Assembly (NCBI GenBank): GCA_021399445.1
Contig: JAJTUQ010000002.1
Span: 5,642,001-5,706,000 of the forward strand
Length of the DNA: 64,000 nt
Direction: 5' to 3'
From: Xylogone sp. PMI_703
Taxonomy: Eukaryota > Ascomycota > Leotiomycetes
In this document: positions 19,248-31,982 of the stretch, piece after piece
How positions within the stretch are numbered: the first letter of the stretch is position 1
Layout: every line of letters begins with the position of its first letter
Program-made: the position numbers and the translations under genes
The notes under the pieces: generated by a model
What the model saw: only the letters and a program-made list of their open reading frames with translations
Databases searched by the model: none
What the model was told of the DNA's origin: nothing

Positions 19248-21775
19248 TCAAGGAAATTGGACTTTGGACAAACTGGGATGTTAAAGATGCCAGCAGAGAT
19301 CCTAGGTTTGGGTGTGTAATAACAGAAAAGCGTGATTCTGAAAGTATGTTGCGTATCCAATAGCAGTATAAGAACAAAGACCAATCGCTTGCTATGATTC
19401 TTCCGAGAATGGTAGATAAAGTGATAAGATATGGCAGTCGATATTGAACGACTCCATCTATAGATATTGAGGCTTATATACTGAACCTGAGATTCGATAT
19501 ATGGAATCTCTCAACGGAATATTCATGAGAGCTATGAAACAATCTGAACTTGCATGCATATACTCTGGTTCAGAGTAGTGAAAGGAAGTTGTCAAGATAT
19601 GCTTTCTAAATAATAAGGATCGAAACTTCTATCTCTTTGTTGATAACCTATTAAAGGCTTCACTTGATACATCTATTCCAGATAGGATATCTCGTATAAA
19701 CAGAGCTAAAAGAAGTGCCACCGTACGTCTGACATCATTTTGATCCTAACAGCTTCCACAAAAGATTGGCTCTGAGTAATGACTGTCTCATTTCAGATAC
19801 ATAGTATCTGAAATATGCCAATTCTAACGTGAGTTGCTCGTTTTCAATAGATCCATGGAAGTATGCAGTGAATAGCTTAATGAATGCAATGCCTCGAATT
19901 TGGAAATCTCATTAAGCTATGAATCAGACTATAGAAGACAACGAGGAATCTGACCAATGCATAGCCGTTAGAGTCTTTCGAGCCAGCACAAACTGGAATC
20001 GAACTTGCTAGTAATATCGTGAAACTTGTTCCTGATGGGGCAACAACAATGGTTAAAGAGGCTGTCCGGAGATATAAACACAATGTGGTGGGTTCAATTG
20101 ATCCGTATCGATTTGGAAGCAATTACTTGAAACATGTCAGTATCAACGATAATAGTATCGATGCTTTGACGCCTTCAGCATCTTATAAATTGAATCAATG
20201 ATCTATCCGTCCAGAGCCTGTCTTAGATTTTTATCCTTCTCATTGATCTTTGTGTCTTCTTTCCATCGTTCTGAAAAACAAGGAAACTTTAGGGTTGTTC
20301 TAATAAAGTTTAATCAGGCAGTGAATACTGTAAGCACATGATGTAGGAAGATCATATGAACAGTATGGAACAAAGAGAAGGTACATGGGTGTGTACGGAT
20401 AGCGGCCAGAACGTGGCACTTTGGAACTGAGAGCTTGCCGTAAATTTGAGACAAAGTCTGCAGTACTTGAAAACAAAGTCCAACGCGTACATGCCATCTC
20501 ATCTCAACAAATGTGTCACCTCTTTGTTCTCTTAAAGAATCCTCTAGAAGTGGTTACTATCCCTTTTTCAAATCTTTGATCGAGCAAATATGGGCTATTT
20601 CAATCCACCGTCTACCTCCTTAGTTACGGCGCCGATTTCCAGCCTTGGAGCACAAACTGTCAAGCGAAGAATTTGGACTGCTTCTGAAGGTAGAACGTCC
20701 TCATATGTTCCTCAAAAACCGTGAGTTCACCTCTTCCAATGTATAATCCAGAACATCATACTAACTAACTAGTCGGCAGATGCACTCATCTGCGCAACTG
20801 TTCAGGCTCCAACGAGTTTTCAACTCGGGACTAGTTTGCAATACGTGTTTTGATTCCGGTCGAAATATAACCTGGTAAAGCGACCTTGGGGACTCCCTGC
20901 TCCAACCGTAACTGTGCCTCACCCCTGCGGCGCCAGTTGTGTTGCTTATTATGGCGGGCTGGTAGTGGTTGCCTGCCTGCATGGAAGGCCGAATGTTTAT
21001 GGCAAGTAGGATTATATTCGGCGTTCAGGTTGTTTGTTGTTGCTGTTTTGTCCGTTTTGAAATAGGTCAAGGCCGGTTTTGGATTCTTATTGGTTGTTCA
21101 GAGTGGGATTGCGGATTCAGCCACTTGACCATCAGCGTCCAGCTGCATTTACCTAGAAATCATCCTAGCGCGGAAACAGAAGTAGCATTATCGATATTGA
21201 TTTCCAGTTTAATGTCCCAGTCAGCTGCATTAATACTGTAAAGCTTATCCCGTCGTTGTTTCTAAGTTTGAAGCTTCAGTGATGACGCCGATAAAACACA
21301 GTGAAACTTCAAGGGAAAATATTCTAGTAGAGGCATAGAAAAAGCAGTGAGGCTAAAGACCATTGGCCAAAAATTGATAATAGAACATAATTTACCAGGC
21401 CCATCGTCGTGGATCTTTGTTTACATGGACGCTGAAGTTGTCTATTACCCTGGAGATATTGAGTTATTGTTTACCCTTATACGCGTATAGATCGATGAAA
21501 CACTACAGTGCTGATAAGGCTGTTTGACGTAAAATGAGAAAATATTCCCGGAAGGGAATTTAGGCATCATCTCTGAATTGCGACTCTGGGAGAAGAGGTC
21601 CATTGAGAAAAGAGTGTGTTCGGCCTTCAATCTAACTCCACACACAAGCATCATACTATTTAATGAGACCACGTATGACGCTCGGTAGCGAAGATCATTC
21701 TCAGCAGTATATTCAAACACTTTTAAACCTCGGATTTAACTTTATCGTCCACTCACCGCAGACCTCTTAGAAACA
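19248..21775. other. Long intergenic region
   Basis: About 2.5 kb with no well-supported gene apart from a possible small two-exon frame at 20590-20878. Several short frames on both strands (for example around 20019-20201) show no motif. The region is AT-rich, and I found no tRNA with a complete cloverleaf. Confidence 0.45.
20590..20878 (+). CDS. Possible small two-exon hypothetical protein
   Basis: ATG at 20590 opens a 131-bp exon (MGYFNPPSTSLVTAPISSLG...) that ends in a consensus GTGAGT donor at 20721. A CTAACTAACTAG branch/acceptor follows, and a second exon 20773-20878 keeps frame to TAA, giving 78 residues. An alternative acceptor at 20779 gives a different short C-terminus. No family is recognised. 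The good splice signals are the only support, so this could be chance. Confidence 0.22.
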
Positions 21776-22881
21776 ATGGCCGATAATATCGCAGCCATCC
21801 CAGAGGGTTCCTGGGTACTCATAACCGGGCTAAATGGATATATTGCCACTCACATCGCCAGCCAATTTCTCGAACGTGGTTACAAAGTGAGAGGAACTGT
21901 GCGCAACCTCGCAGCCAATACTTGGCTACAGGACGACCTCTTTGCTACCTACGCAGAGAAGAAGAACCTTGAAGTCGTCCAAATCCCTGATATTACCGTT
22001 GAAAATGCCTTTGATGAAGCCGTGAAGGGTGTATCAGCCATCGTCCACGTCGCAGTAGCTGGAGCATGGCAACCAAATCCAAACGACGTTATCCCACAGA
22101 CCATAGCCAGTGTTAACAATCTCTTGAAATCAGCGGCACGTGAAGCTTCCGTCCAGAGATTCGTATATACGGGGTCACTTGGAGGTGTGGCAATGGTAGT
22201 GCCCAATAAAGAAGTCCACATTGATAAAGACACCTGGAATGACGAAGCTATCAAGGAGGCGTGGGCGCCGCCTCCTTATGAGCCTAGTCGTGGTAAGGCG
22301 GTTTACTGCGCCAGCAAAGCTGAAGGGGAAAGGGCGATGTGGAAGTTCGCAGAAGAATTTAAGCCCGGCTTTGCGGTGAACTCGGTCCTTCCAGCTACTG
22401 TCCTTGGAAAGAAGCTGTACAAGGGGCAACAGGGGAAGACCGCAGATATGGTGATGTTAGCCTATCAGAATGATAAGACCCCAATTAGCTATCTCCCAGC
22501 GTGTAAGTGACTCTCCTTTTTAATTCTTTTGAAGACACCGAAACCCAGTTCTAATGGAGCCGACGGAACTAACTTGGACATGCAGCTATCTATATCAATG
22601 TACTTGACGTGGCTCTATTGCATCTGGCAGCGGTTCTGGACCCAGAGGTCAAGAACGAGCGGATTCATGCTTGGGGTATTCCGTTTACTTGGGGTGAGGT
22701 TGCCGATATCCTGAGAAAGGAGTTTCCGGACCGCAAATTCGATGAGTGGCCTGATATGGGTCGGATGTTATTGACAACGGATGAGAGCTTGCAACTGAAG
22801 CTGCTAAAGAAATGGGGGAACCAGGATGGCTGGATTCCTCTAGAGGATGGCGTGCGTCAATCACTGGAAGGGCAGGTGTGA
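21776..22881 (+). CDS. Extended SDR: NAD(P)-dependent epimerase/aldehyde-ketone reductase (Gre2/DFR-like)
   Basis: Two exons, 21776-22502 and 22586-22881, with an 83-bp intron (GTAAGT donor, CTAAC branch, GCAG acceptor); about 340 residues. The dinucleotide-binding motif TGLNGYIATHIA lies at residues 18-29, and the catalytic YCASKAEGE (YxxxK) near residue 180. VYTGSLGGVA carries the catalytic Ser/Thr position. The IYINVLDVALLHLAAVLDP segment after the intron is typical of the dihydroflavonol-4-reductase-like/Gre2 group, which reduces aldehydes and ketones with NADPH. The enzyme should be soluble and cytosolic. The substrate cannot be inferred. No biosynthetic cluster is visible next to it. 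Confidence 0.87.
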
Positions 22882-23739
22882 TGTTTAGCTAAGGAGTAAG
22901 TAGAAATATGATATTCATTGATTAAAAATATTCTGTTGCTTGAGTTTTTATATATTCAAAGTTACCTCTGGTAGACGTGACTTCTACACTGTATGTTTTG
23001 CTCTGAAAAGTAACATTCGCATTTTCTGTAACAAACGTTAAAAGTGGAGAGTGTATTACCAAGGCTTCTAGATATCTCGCGATATAGAGATGCATTCGGA
23101 GCGGAATAGTGGGTGATACCGTATCGGCAAAGAATAAATTCATCTTGGTGGTGATGGATACCCTTGATTTAGTGGTAATTGGCAGATGGCAGCCCAATGG
23201 CCAGCCGTCCTGCTCGTAGCTTACTTGGCATTGGAGACATTTCTCGAGAGTTATATAGCTCTACTTCGCCCGATTATTTAATTTGTGAATGGCGAGGAGT
23301 AGGTATCCTAACTTGATGGCTGCTCAAGGCTAATGGTACTTTGGTTAAAGGCAATTAGACGGTTGCTGTGTGTCCGGTTCTCTTGACAGGGGAAGCATGT
23401 GCGTTTCTCTTGAAGTTACTAGCAGTCTACCTTTTGAATGGTTATTGGGGAGTTGAGTACTGAGGTCCTAAGGCCCTGCCGTAAGTTACCTTTGCTCAAC
23501 TTTTCTAGAACTGAATGACGCCGGAAGACTTGTACAGGCAGAGATAGTTCCGGGTCGTCTTGCACGGTCCAAACCGTCAAGAACTATAATAATTGTAGCA
23601 GTAATGGTATAAACGGTTATGAGAGGACTATTATCACGAGTTAACTAATACCATGGTTCTAAGATATAACTATCAGTTTTATAAAAGTATTTATTAGCGT
23701 CTGAACTATATTAGTATACGGCTAAATATATCTGAAGGA
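22882..23739. other. Convergent intergenic region
   Basis: About 0.86 kb, AT-rich, between the reductase and the minus-strand unidentified gene. No supported feature. Confidence 0.45.
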
Positions 23740-25063
23740 TTAATTCGTAAATGATACTGCTAGAGGAGAAGCCTCAGGCCGAATAGGCTGGAGAACGGCT
23801 CGTATTAATGAGATGATTTTCTCTTCATCAGTGTTCCCTTGTAGTAGATCCTCGAACCCATAATGAACCAAAGTTGCTGAGAGTAGAAGTTTCCCGTCTT
23901 GAAGCCTATTTGTCCTGATCCACGTCCTATTCCTTTTGATTAGTATTAACTTAAGATCCACCAATGGAATATCTTACAGGTAACCAGTCGTAGCGGCATT
24001 AATATAGTTCCAGACGTTATCCCTATATTGATTCTGGATATAGGTAGTAGTGGTCTCATTAATCCAGTCTAGTGAAATATGTGCTACTGCGCCCGGAGCG
24101 GCTCCCTGATGTGCAAGATCTGGAGTAACACCAGGCTGCCTACTCTCGATTTGAAAAGCATTCGCAGAAGTCTTTTTATTTAGGATGTTGCCAGCAGCAG
24201 GATCATGGGCCCCAGGATCCTTCGTATATTCAACCCATCCTGATCTTTTCAACTCAGGGACTGGTCCCTTTAAAAAGTTAGTAAAGGTTTCTCTTCAAGG
24301 AAAATGACTTACATACGTAACTAATATATTTTGACGTCGCACCCGCTGGAATACTGAAGGGGATAGCCCTATCCCATTCCTTATAATGAACACCGCTCGA
24401 TACCCTAGCGTCTTCGAAATGGATCTATGTAAAGTTCATGTTAGGGCCGTCAAGGGAGCTGTACCTGATTTAATAATAACTCACATAATAGTTATTTTCA
24501 ACAGCATAAGAACGAACATCCAACGCTCGCTTTGCAAGTGTCGGTGTGTCGGTGTAAATTGCTGTCCATATAGGCTTACCGCCTGAAGTTCCAGTTTGAC
24601 ACCAAACAGCGTTTGACCATTTCCCCAACTCTGATTTTACTCCGAATGCTCCTGGGTTATATTTTTCGAAATCGGGATCATACGTCGGCTCAGGCATCTG
24701 AGATCCTCCCCAGTTCCAATCCGACACATATCCTGGGGTTATCTCCTTCTTCAATGTGCTTGATGTAACCTGCATAATTATATTAACATTACCAAACGTT
24801 CATCAGTTAAGCACATTGCTTGCCTTTGACCCATCAGCGTAGTCATTTTGAGTATTAAAAGCAGAGATTGCATAATTCTCCTTCCATGTTATCAAATTCA
24901 TAGTAGACATATCAGCAGAGTATATAGTTTGGAAGACCACATTTACTGCTCCATTAACCATCCTACCAAATAATAGTGTACTTGGCAGGCTTGGCAGATC
25001 ATCTCCTTCTGGTATAAGGGAGTCATCAATATAGATCATGAGTTCAATATCATTGCCACCCAT
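23740..25063 (-). CDS. Unidentified five-exon protein
   Basis: Exons 25063-24824, 24769-24485, 24424-24317, 24267-23978 and 23926-23740 join in phase into about 369 residues starting MGGNDIELMIYIDDSLIPEG. Introns are 50-60 bp. The first uses a GC donor (AAAG|GCAAGC), unless the weaker in-phase GT nine bases further on is used. I do not recognise the family. The protein is soluble-looking, with no signal peptide or membrane segment, and rich in Trp, Tyr and Asn (DWNWGG, WSNAVWCQTG, YIQNQYRDNVWNYI). The C-terminus is a helix-like segment (EEKIISLIRAVLQPI). The consistent splicing through five exons argues for a real gene. A beta-rich carbohydrate- or lipid-binding protein is conceivable but unproven. 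Confidence 0.6.
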
Positions 25064-27009
25064 GATTTCAAAATATGAATAAGATATTACGCGGGGTAGA
25101 GTAGCCTAGAATTAATTCAAATCGACTCAAGATTATGCTACAATTGAGTGATAAAGGTCACAAGAGAGGATTGTGGGGTGTTTATATACTTGGGTGTAAT
25201 CGCTAATGTCTTAAAGGCGTCTGTGGCACTCTCGGAGCAGCTGAAAGAGAGCGGCAATTTATGCACGTACGTGCCGTTGTGGTGTGGATTGGCAGACGAA
25301 CAAAAGGAGTCCTACAAAGAAGGCGAGGAAGAGCGCTGGCTGGCCTTACCAACACCATAGACAAGTAACTTCGTCTTTTAGGGTGGCTAGCTTCAAGTAT
25401 TATGCAACCTCCATTTGATCCCCATCGGCTGTAGGGAGTACCGACAAAGTCATTTAAAAGGAATACTGTCTTAGGGCATACGCCAGAACGTCATTTTACG
25501 GCGGTCAGGAGTCTTTTGTTTGCTTGGGAAGATCATGAGGAGCTCTTTCATAGAAAAATGAGATTCTATAAATCAACCATTGAGTAAATGTGTATATTCA
25601 ACAATCTCTCTGTGACAATTAAAAGAACCATTTTTTGTAACTCTCATCGATATACATCGATTACCTCTCCATCTTGCACATCGATACTACGATTTGCAGA
25701 TACAGACTATTAATAAATACAAGAGTACGGAACACAATGATATCACAAGGCTTAAGCTAACGATATAATGTAAGCCTTCCAACGGTGACTTTGAAGATAG
25801 TGATATAACCAGTCAATCAGGATTCTTCTAGCTCATGAGGCCTTCAAAATGTTACATTTATAGCTTAGGTAAAGATAGGGAGCCTTTGCTGGGTAATATG
25901 GCAAAGTATGTTGGCAATGACCATCTTTGTGCTATCTATACTTTCAGCCACGGACTCAGCACGAGAGAAAGTGTAATTCTATCCGAACTCAACTCTTCGA
26001 AATAGCCGCATTGCTTCTGGACTCTAGCGCGCAGACACTCGAAGAATATCTTCTTTCATCATCCTCTTCTATCCTCAACGTCTACAGGGAGCATCTAACC
26101 ACTAGAAATGGTTACCCCACAGTGCACTGTAGCTTCTCTGTCAGCAGAATGGGATCTCTCCTCCAACCGTGGGTAGCCTAAATTCTCATTGTATCGCCCC
26201 TCCTAGTCACAATAATCTAACTTAGAGATTTAAACATTACCTTCTCTCTCTCTTTTGTCTGGTTTTCATTCTAATTGAAACCTCCTCATTTATGTGGTTC
26301 GTACGCGATGCAGATATTAGAAGCTGCACTACTTTCTGGTGGCTGGCTGGGGAGAATGCAGTCGGTCAGCGACTGGATACACGTGTAGCGAAAGCCGGCA
26401 AGACCCTTGACCCCCAGATATACTAGCTTAGCAACAGAAGCAGCACCCAATGCCATCGCGAACCGAGATTGCTGCATGTGTTCAGCAGTGTTAAGGTGGC
26501 TAGCTGTCATTTCCCCTTGTATGTCTTGATTGCGTTGATCTTCCCTAAAGAGGTCACAATCACAAGCACAAAACAAATCACTCTTCAGGAGACCGTAATC
26601 CCAAGGGGACTAACTTACAACTGGGAGAAGGATTTTTCAAAAACAGTGAAGTACAAAGAGATATTCGAACATCCGGACTCTTCATTGGGTCCAAAGGATA
26701 CTAGCAGGATATATTACCATATTTAACGAAAATGGTTTGATGATAACGTGACCCCAAACTCTTTGTACTTTGTCAGTTCCGCTGTTTATAAAACTCAAAT
26801 TCGTATAACGCACATCTCATTTCTCTCTCAGAAGCATGTTTCTAAAAACCATATTTCTAATCGGAGCAAGACAGCTCGCCTGAATCTTGTGCTATCTTAA
26901 TGTGGGCATGCTTGTTCCCAGTGTAGGAACCAGAATATTACTTATCCATTTAATATAGCCATTATTAGATATCTACATCTAAGCAATCCCAAGGTCTGAG
27001 GTTTCTGGA
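25064..27009. other. Intergenic region
   Basis: About 1.9 kb of AT-rich DNA. A minus-strand frame with an ATG at 26510 encodes 74 residues with a hydrophobic Ala/Val-rich stretch, but there is no other support. No RNA gene is seen. Confidence 0.4.
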
Positions 27010-29878
27010 TTAATCTAGGTCATTATCGCTGGCCTTAACAGCTTCAGATTTCAAAGCACTTAATCTACTCTCCAGCTCATCCAGATGAGCCCGAATCTTT
27101 GCAAACTGCCAGTCCCACCCAATGTTGTAGAGAAATGGCCGAAGATCATGTCGGTTATCGTCAGGATTGTATGCCGAGAGATGAGGTGAAGGGGTTAATA
27201 TTACAGCTTTGTGGCGGTTCATCGAATAAAACCTAAAGAACCTCATGACCTTATCCGCGATGCGGCTTGGAGTAAAACTATAAGACCTGGAGTTAGTGTC
27301 GTTCTAAAATGATAGGAATAAAAGATAGTGGGGATTGTAATCTTGGGCATTTTGGAGACTAGGACTTACCCTGGCCGCTCCTTCCAATCACCAAGTAACC
27401 TTAGATACATCGACCAAGGCCCAAGTTTATACACTTTACGAAGGACACCAAACTCCGATAGCTCACTGGCATATGTTAGAGAGTGTATAGATGAGGCATT
27501 AATAGGTAATCAGTTTTTTTGAAAATGAAACTTTAGACTTACCTGTATGTGAAGCCCATCTCTGCATCAGATTCGTCATCTTGTACGCCAGCGGATAGTG
27601 GAAGTAGCTCTGCTGAAGGAGTTGCTTCGATAAACTCCTTTAAGATTGGAAGATCCCATTTATCTTTTGCCCAAGCTTGAAAGCTTTTTGCATCTGTCTT
27701 GGATATACTTCCTAGGGGTGCAATATCTGCGGATGAGGCATCACTAAAATTGGTAAATCGTTAATATTAAGCTATGCTTTACGTCTTTGAAGGAGTCCAT
27801 AGCAAAGAAATTGAACATACTATTTGGTGTAATATCCTCTGAGATTCTCATCCACATTGCCGCTCCCTAGAACTAACAATGCTGCGCCCGCTCGTGGCGT
27901 CTTACGGGCAGTGGTTGATAGTTGGGCCAGCTCGTACGCGACAACCAGTCGATTCCTTGCTTGAATATTTTGTCTTGCCAAGTTCTCGGCTGCGCTGCCT
28001 CCTTCGATCTGATAACGGGGCTTGAAGCTTAATGTGTCTTCGATAATGCTCTCGTGCGCTATCACCGCCTTGTCAATCGAAATATCGGAATGATAAGCTC
28101 CCAGTCTCTCAGATAGTCTTCGAGCTCGCGATCGCGTTTCCTCTCCTGAGTTTACCGTGCCCATGTAACAAGTATGGAATAGACGAGAAACGATCTCTTC
28201 TGGAGTTTCAGGAAGAAATGAGCTATCACCAGTAACGCGGCGGAGATCGGAGAGTGTAGTTAACTCGTTTGATTTAATTGAGAGAAGAACTGTCCTTGCC
28301 ATACTGTAAACAAATAACGCCACAGTGGCAGAATCCAAGCCGCCACTGAGTGCGAGAAAGTAGCCTGGCGAGTTTGTTCGAACGAGGTATTGCCAGAGGA
28401 AGACTGCCTCAGCCATTGCGATTTCCTCCATTGGATCAAGGATTTTCATCTCGATCTCCTTGTTAATATGAAGCCTATTATCAACATAGATATCCATTGC
28501 TTGTCGGGTCAAGCGAAGGTCGCAGTCTACTCGCGGAAAGTCCTCTTGTCTGGCAGCCTATTTCAGATCATTAGAATACAGCAAGTAGAGTAGTACATGA
28601 CAACTTGAAGATGTACTTACTTGGACATTTCGAGAGATCGATGATCGATAACTCCTGACATCCTCCACGGAAACTGTAGCTGTAATTACTTCGACTGGTT
28701 TCAGGGAGAACTGTGAAGATTGAGCCAACATTTTGCCATTAGCAAGGACCATGGAAGATCCATCAAACTACATGTAGGTTAGATATTCAGTTATGTTTGA
28801 CATATCTACAGGTAAGTGATAGAAACTCACCATCATTCGTGCTTCTCCGTCGACTCCTGTTGCATTGGCATACACGTAAATGCCACCTAGTTTCCTCGTG
28901 GAATTAGCAATAAGGTCCAAACGAGTTTTCAGCTTGCGCAGCTCGGCATGACTAGCACTGCTATTCAAGATGATTTCTGCACCGTTAAGACCTTGGAAAC
29001 TTGAAGGGTTAAGGGGCTAAACGATAGGTTAGTTCTACGTTAAGTATTCAGATAGTTTTGAAGTAAGATCCAAAAGAGACTAACAGTAAACATTTCCTTG
29101 TAACTTAGAATTAGCACCAACTAACATATCGAGGTCAGAGAGTAGAAAGTTACCTCGCAAGTCTCTACTCCAACACACGTATCAAGTGTTGACAGAAGCA
29201 TATCGCCAATTGGCACTGTTCTCTGCCCAGTGACTAAAGCAACCGCTTCTTCAAGATAGTACGTCTCATATTGTCGGTCTTTTACCCACTAGAAGTATTC
29301 AAAGTTAGTTTACAAAGAAGTCTAATTTATAACTACACGCCAGTAGATGCGGCAGAACTTAAGTAGCATAACTTACAGCTGTGAAATGCCTAGCCTAAAT
29401 CCGCGAGTTAGTAAAATAGCTGCTACTACTACTGGGAAAGATATGGACCTCTCTATATAATCCATCATTTGCCAAGGATTTCTTAGGCCTTATGAAGAAA
29501 ATGTGCTTATAGGTACAAAGCACGCGGCTGTTATACCGAACATTCCTGTGACGTACACCCATGCCCAGATCGATCAGCATGTCCTTACAGACTGGGTCGC
29601 TGATAATCTCCGCGAGGACCTCGAATCCGTGTACGAAGGTGTCATTTTCAAGGTGATGATCAAGGCATCCATATCCTGCCAACTTACAGTCAGTGTAGTT
29701 CTCACAGGGAGCGGCAGGAGATAAAATCCGAACCGGGAATCTCAAGTTCAGGTCCCGTTCTCAGGGTTGCGCCTTGTGCCTTTGCAATGCGGATAGACTC
29801 CAGTATTCGATCGCGATTGCCTTTGAAGTCTAGTGGTACACTTGGCAGCGTTGCAGCTGCTAAGGTTATAAATGCCAT
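27010..29878 (-). CDS. QNS1: Glutamine-dependent NAD+ synthetase
   Basis: Eleven exons: 29878-29734, 29675-29449, 29394-29377, 29288-29154, 29096-29085, 29016-28831, 28767-28621, 28557-27821, 27743-27543, 27465-27370 and 27286-27010. They sum to exactly 727 codons (726 residues), the usual family length. The N-terminal nitrilase-type glutaminase has the Glu motif GPELEIPGYGCLDH, the Lys in FFIRPKK and the Cys in LDTCVGVETCE. The C-terminal synthetase has the P-loop LALSGGLDSATVA and the LGSGNVDENLRGYYTKYD motif. It converts deamido-NAD+ to NAD+ with ATP, using ammonia channelled from glutamine; the cytosolic last step of NAD synthesis. Two microexons (18 nt and 12 nt) are needed to keep ARHFTA and EMFT in the protein. 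No defect is seen. Confidence 0.95.
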
Positions 29879-31982
29879 TTTACAGAATGCGGTGACTCAG
29901 AAATCTAAGAGCCTGGATTGTTCGCGCGGCTGCCAAGGTACGTGAGGATGGAGGGGAATCTGTTGTGTGGGATAATTCGCAACGTCAAGATTACCTAAAC
30001 TAGGACATTCCGGAAGCGGGAATTCAAGTATTACACTGGCTCTTCCGTACTACATCATTCTCTTTATAGTTTAGACTGGCAAGACGAATATGCAGTTTGG
30101 TTCCATATTCGTAGTTTTTATATGTACTATACTGGCAATTTCTGCTTCTCCTCTAAGTTGGGAAAGTGAATGTCAGTAGGCAATGATGAACTGGGGTCAC
30201 GTGCGAATCACATTATAAGCTAGTCTCGATTAAGTATTTAAGGCCTTATTCCTACGTCCGCCTACCTCCGTAGGCGGTGCTTGCTAGATCTGATAACAAT
30301 ATTCTTCCTCTCACCTTTTGAATATACGAGCTTGCTTTTGGGACATATTACTCATTATTAGTACAGTACACTCACATATTACTGTGTGTACTACGTGTAA
30401 GTGGGAGCATACTATTTAAAGTTGTGACGTAATTGAATGCCATTCTCTATTTGTGCTCTCTACATTGATTTTGGGGTCGAAACCTATTCTCGACAGATAG
30501 AGTTAACAAAATCCTCGTTGTTATAATATTTCGTCAGTACTCCGTACACTCTTATACCTTTCACTCAGGGCTTTGGATTGGTTTATGCAAACTCGCCTAT
30601 TATGCAAATTATGCTCACCTAGCGATGATCCTTTGATATTATTGGTCCGTTATGTCGGATCAGGGTCACTCCTCGGACTCAACTGTAACGTGACAGAGAT
30701 GTGCAGGCAGAAGGTAACCAGAGATGCTCACTCAGCAAGGCAGAATGTTGAAGGGCAATTGGAGCCCTGAAGAGCTGTTGCGTGCCAGTCCTGTGTTGTT
30801 GTGCTTCCTCTGTTCCTGTACGGTTCTTACGAGCTTACGTACAGAGCAGTACCAAGCACAAAGGGACCGGTCCCAGGGCTGGTAGCGCGGCCCCTTGCAG
30901 GAAGAGCCGGAGAAGAGGCAAGGCGCTTGGTTTCCTTAAGGCGCCCTGGTGGGCCGTGGGTTGAGTGAACTGAGCGAAGGGACTCCCAAGACTTGCAGCT
31001 GGGGACACGAGGGACGCCAGAGCACAGTGCTCTGTCAGAGATAGATGGGGGATTCTTCTCGCGCATCAGCTCCCAGACACGAGTTTGGCGCGCGCTGGGC
31101 TGCTTGCTGTACGGGAACACTGCACACAACTGCAGTAGCTGTGCGCTTAGCTGTGCTGAAGATGAGACGAGGAAACAACCCTCTTGACTTCTGCTTGCTG
31201 TGGAATATTACTGTACTGCACTCCGCATGCCATTCATCCCAAGTCCTTCGCTGAATAAAAAGATTTCTTGTTGTGGTGTTTTTGAGGCAGTGCTTGATCA
31301 CATTGGTCCACACATCGTATTCGCCTGTTGGTGGTGATGTTATTTTTAGGGGCGTAACGGCTTCTTCCTCGAGTTCCTCCAGTCAGTAACAGAAGTAACA
31401 GAAATGACAGCCTTGCAACCTCAGGCACACACGTCATCATGCATCCGGCAGCGCCGTTTGCTGCGACTAACTGCGACCAGGGGCAGAAAAAAGCTGGAAA
31501 CTCGGCCTGGGGGCAAATCCTCCAACACCACCCTGCTGTGACCACTTCTTCTCCATGTTTCCACCTTCCTTCGTCTCATCCAACACGCTCGTTCCCTTCT
31601 TCATCAACTCCATCATCTTCTCTTGACATTCATTTGTTCTTGCAATATCCTCTGAGCCATTTGTTTGGTCCTCGGCCAACTCACTCTTGCCTGTAACTCT
31701 ACTCTCGCCTGTAACTCTACTCTCGTTGAACGGCACCTGCGTCTCCTTGTTTGCCGACTCGCTCTGCTTCTCCTGTTCGTGCGACTGACTCCTGAACACG
31801 AGCCAAGTCACCGCCCATCGTCAGCACCCCTTCGACACTGATCCATCAACGTGAACACACTCGAGTGAATAACTTTTTATTTCTCGCCTGCTGCCTCTTT
31901 ATTCTCAGGCTCCAGGCCGTAGCATAGCCCAGCGAAGTTTGTTCCAGCAATCAATTCGCGTCAACACAATCACAACACAACC
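29879..31982. other. Long intergenic region
   Basis: About 2.1 kb between divergent genes. A GC-richer island at about 30770-31110 contains open frames on both strands without recognisable motifs. A 20-bp near-palindrome (CCGCCTACCTCCGTAGGCGG) lies near 30258. The stretch before 31983 is a long pyrimidine-rich leader, typical of a strongly expressed gene's promoter/5' UTR. Confidence 0.45.

Noticed and set aside
19984..20010. GTTCGATTCC on the minus strand, resembling a tRNA T-loop
   Set aside because: The flanking 5-nt stems do not pair and no acceptor stem or anticodon arm can be formed.
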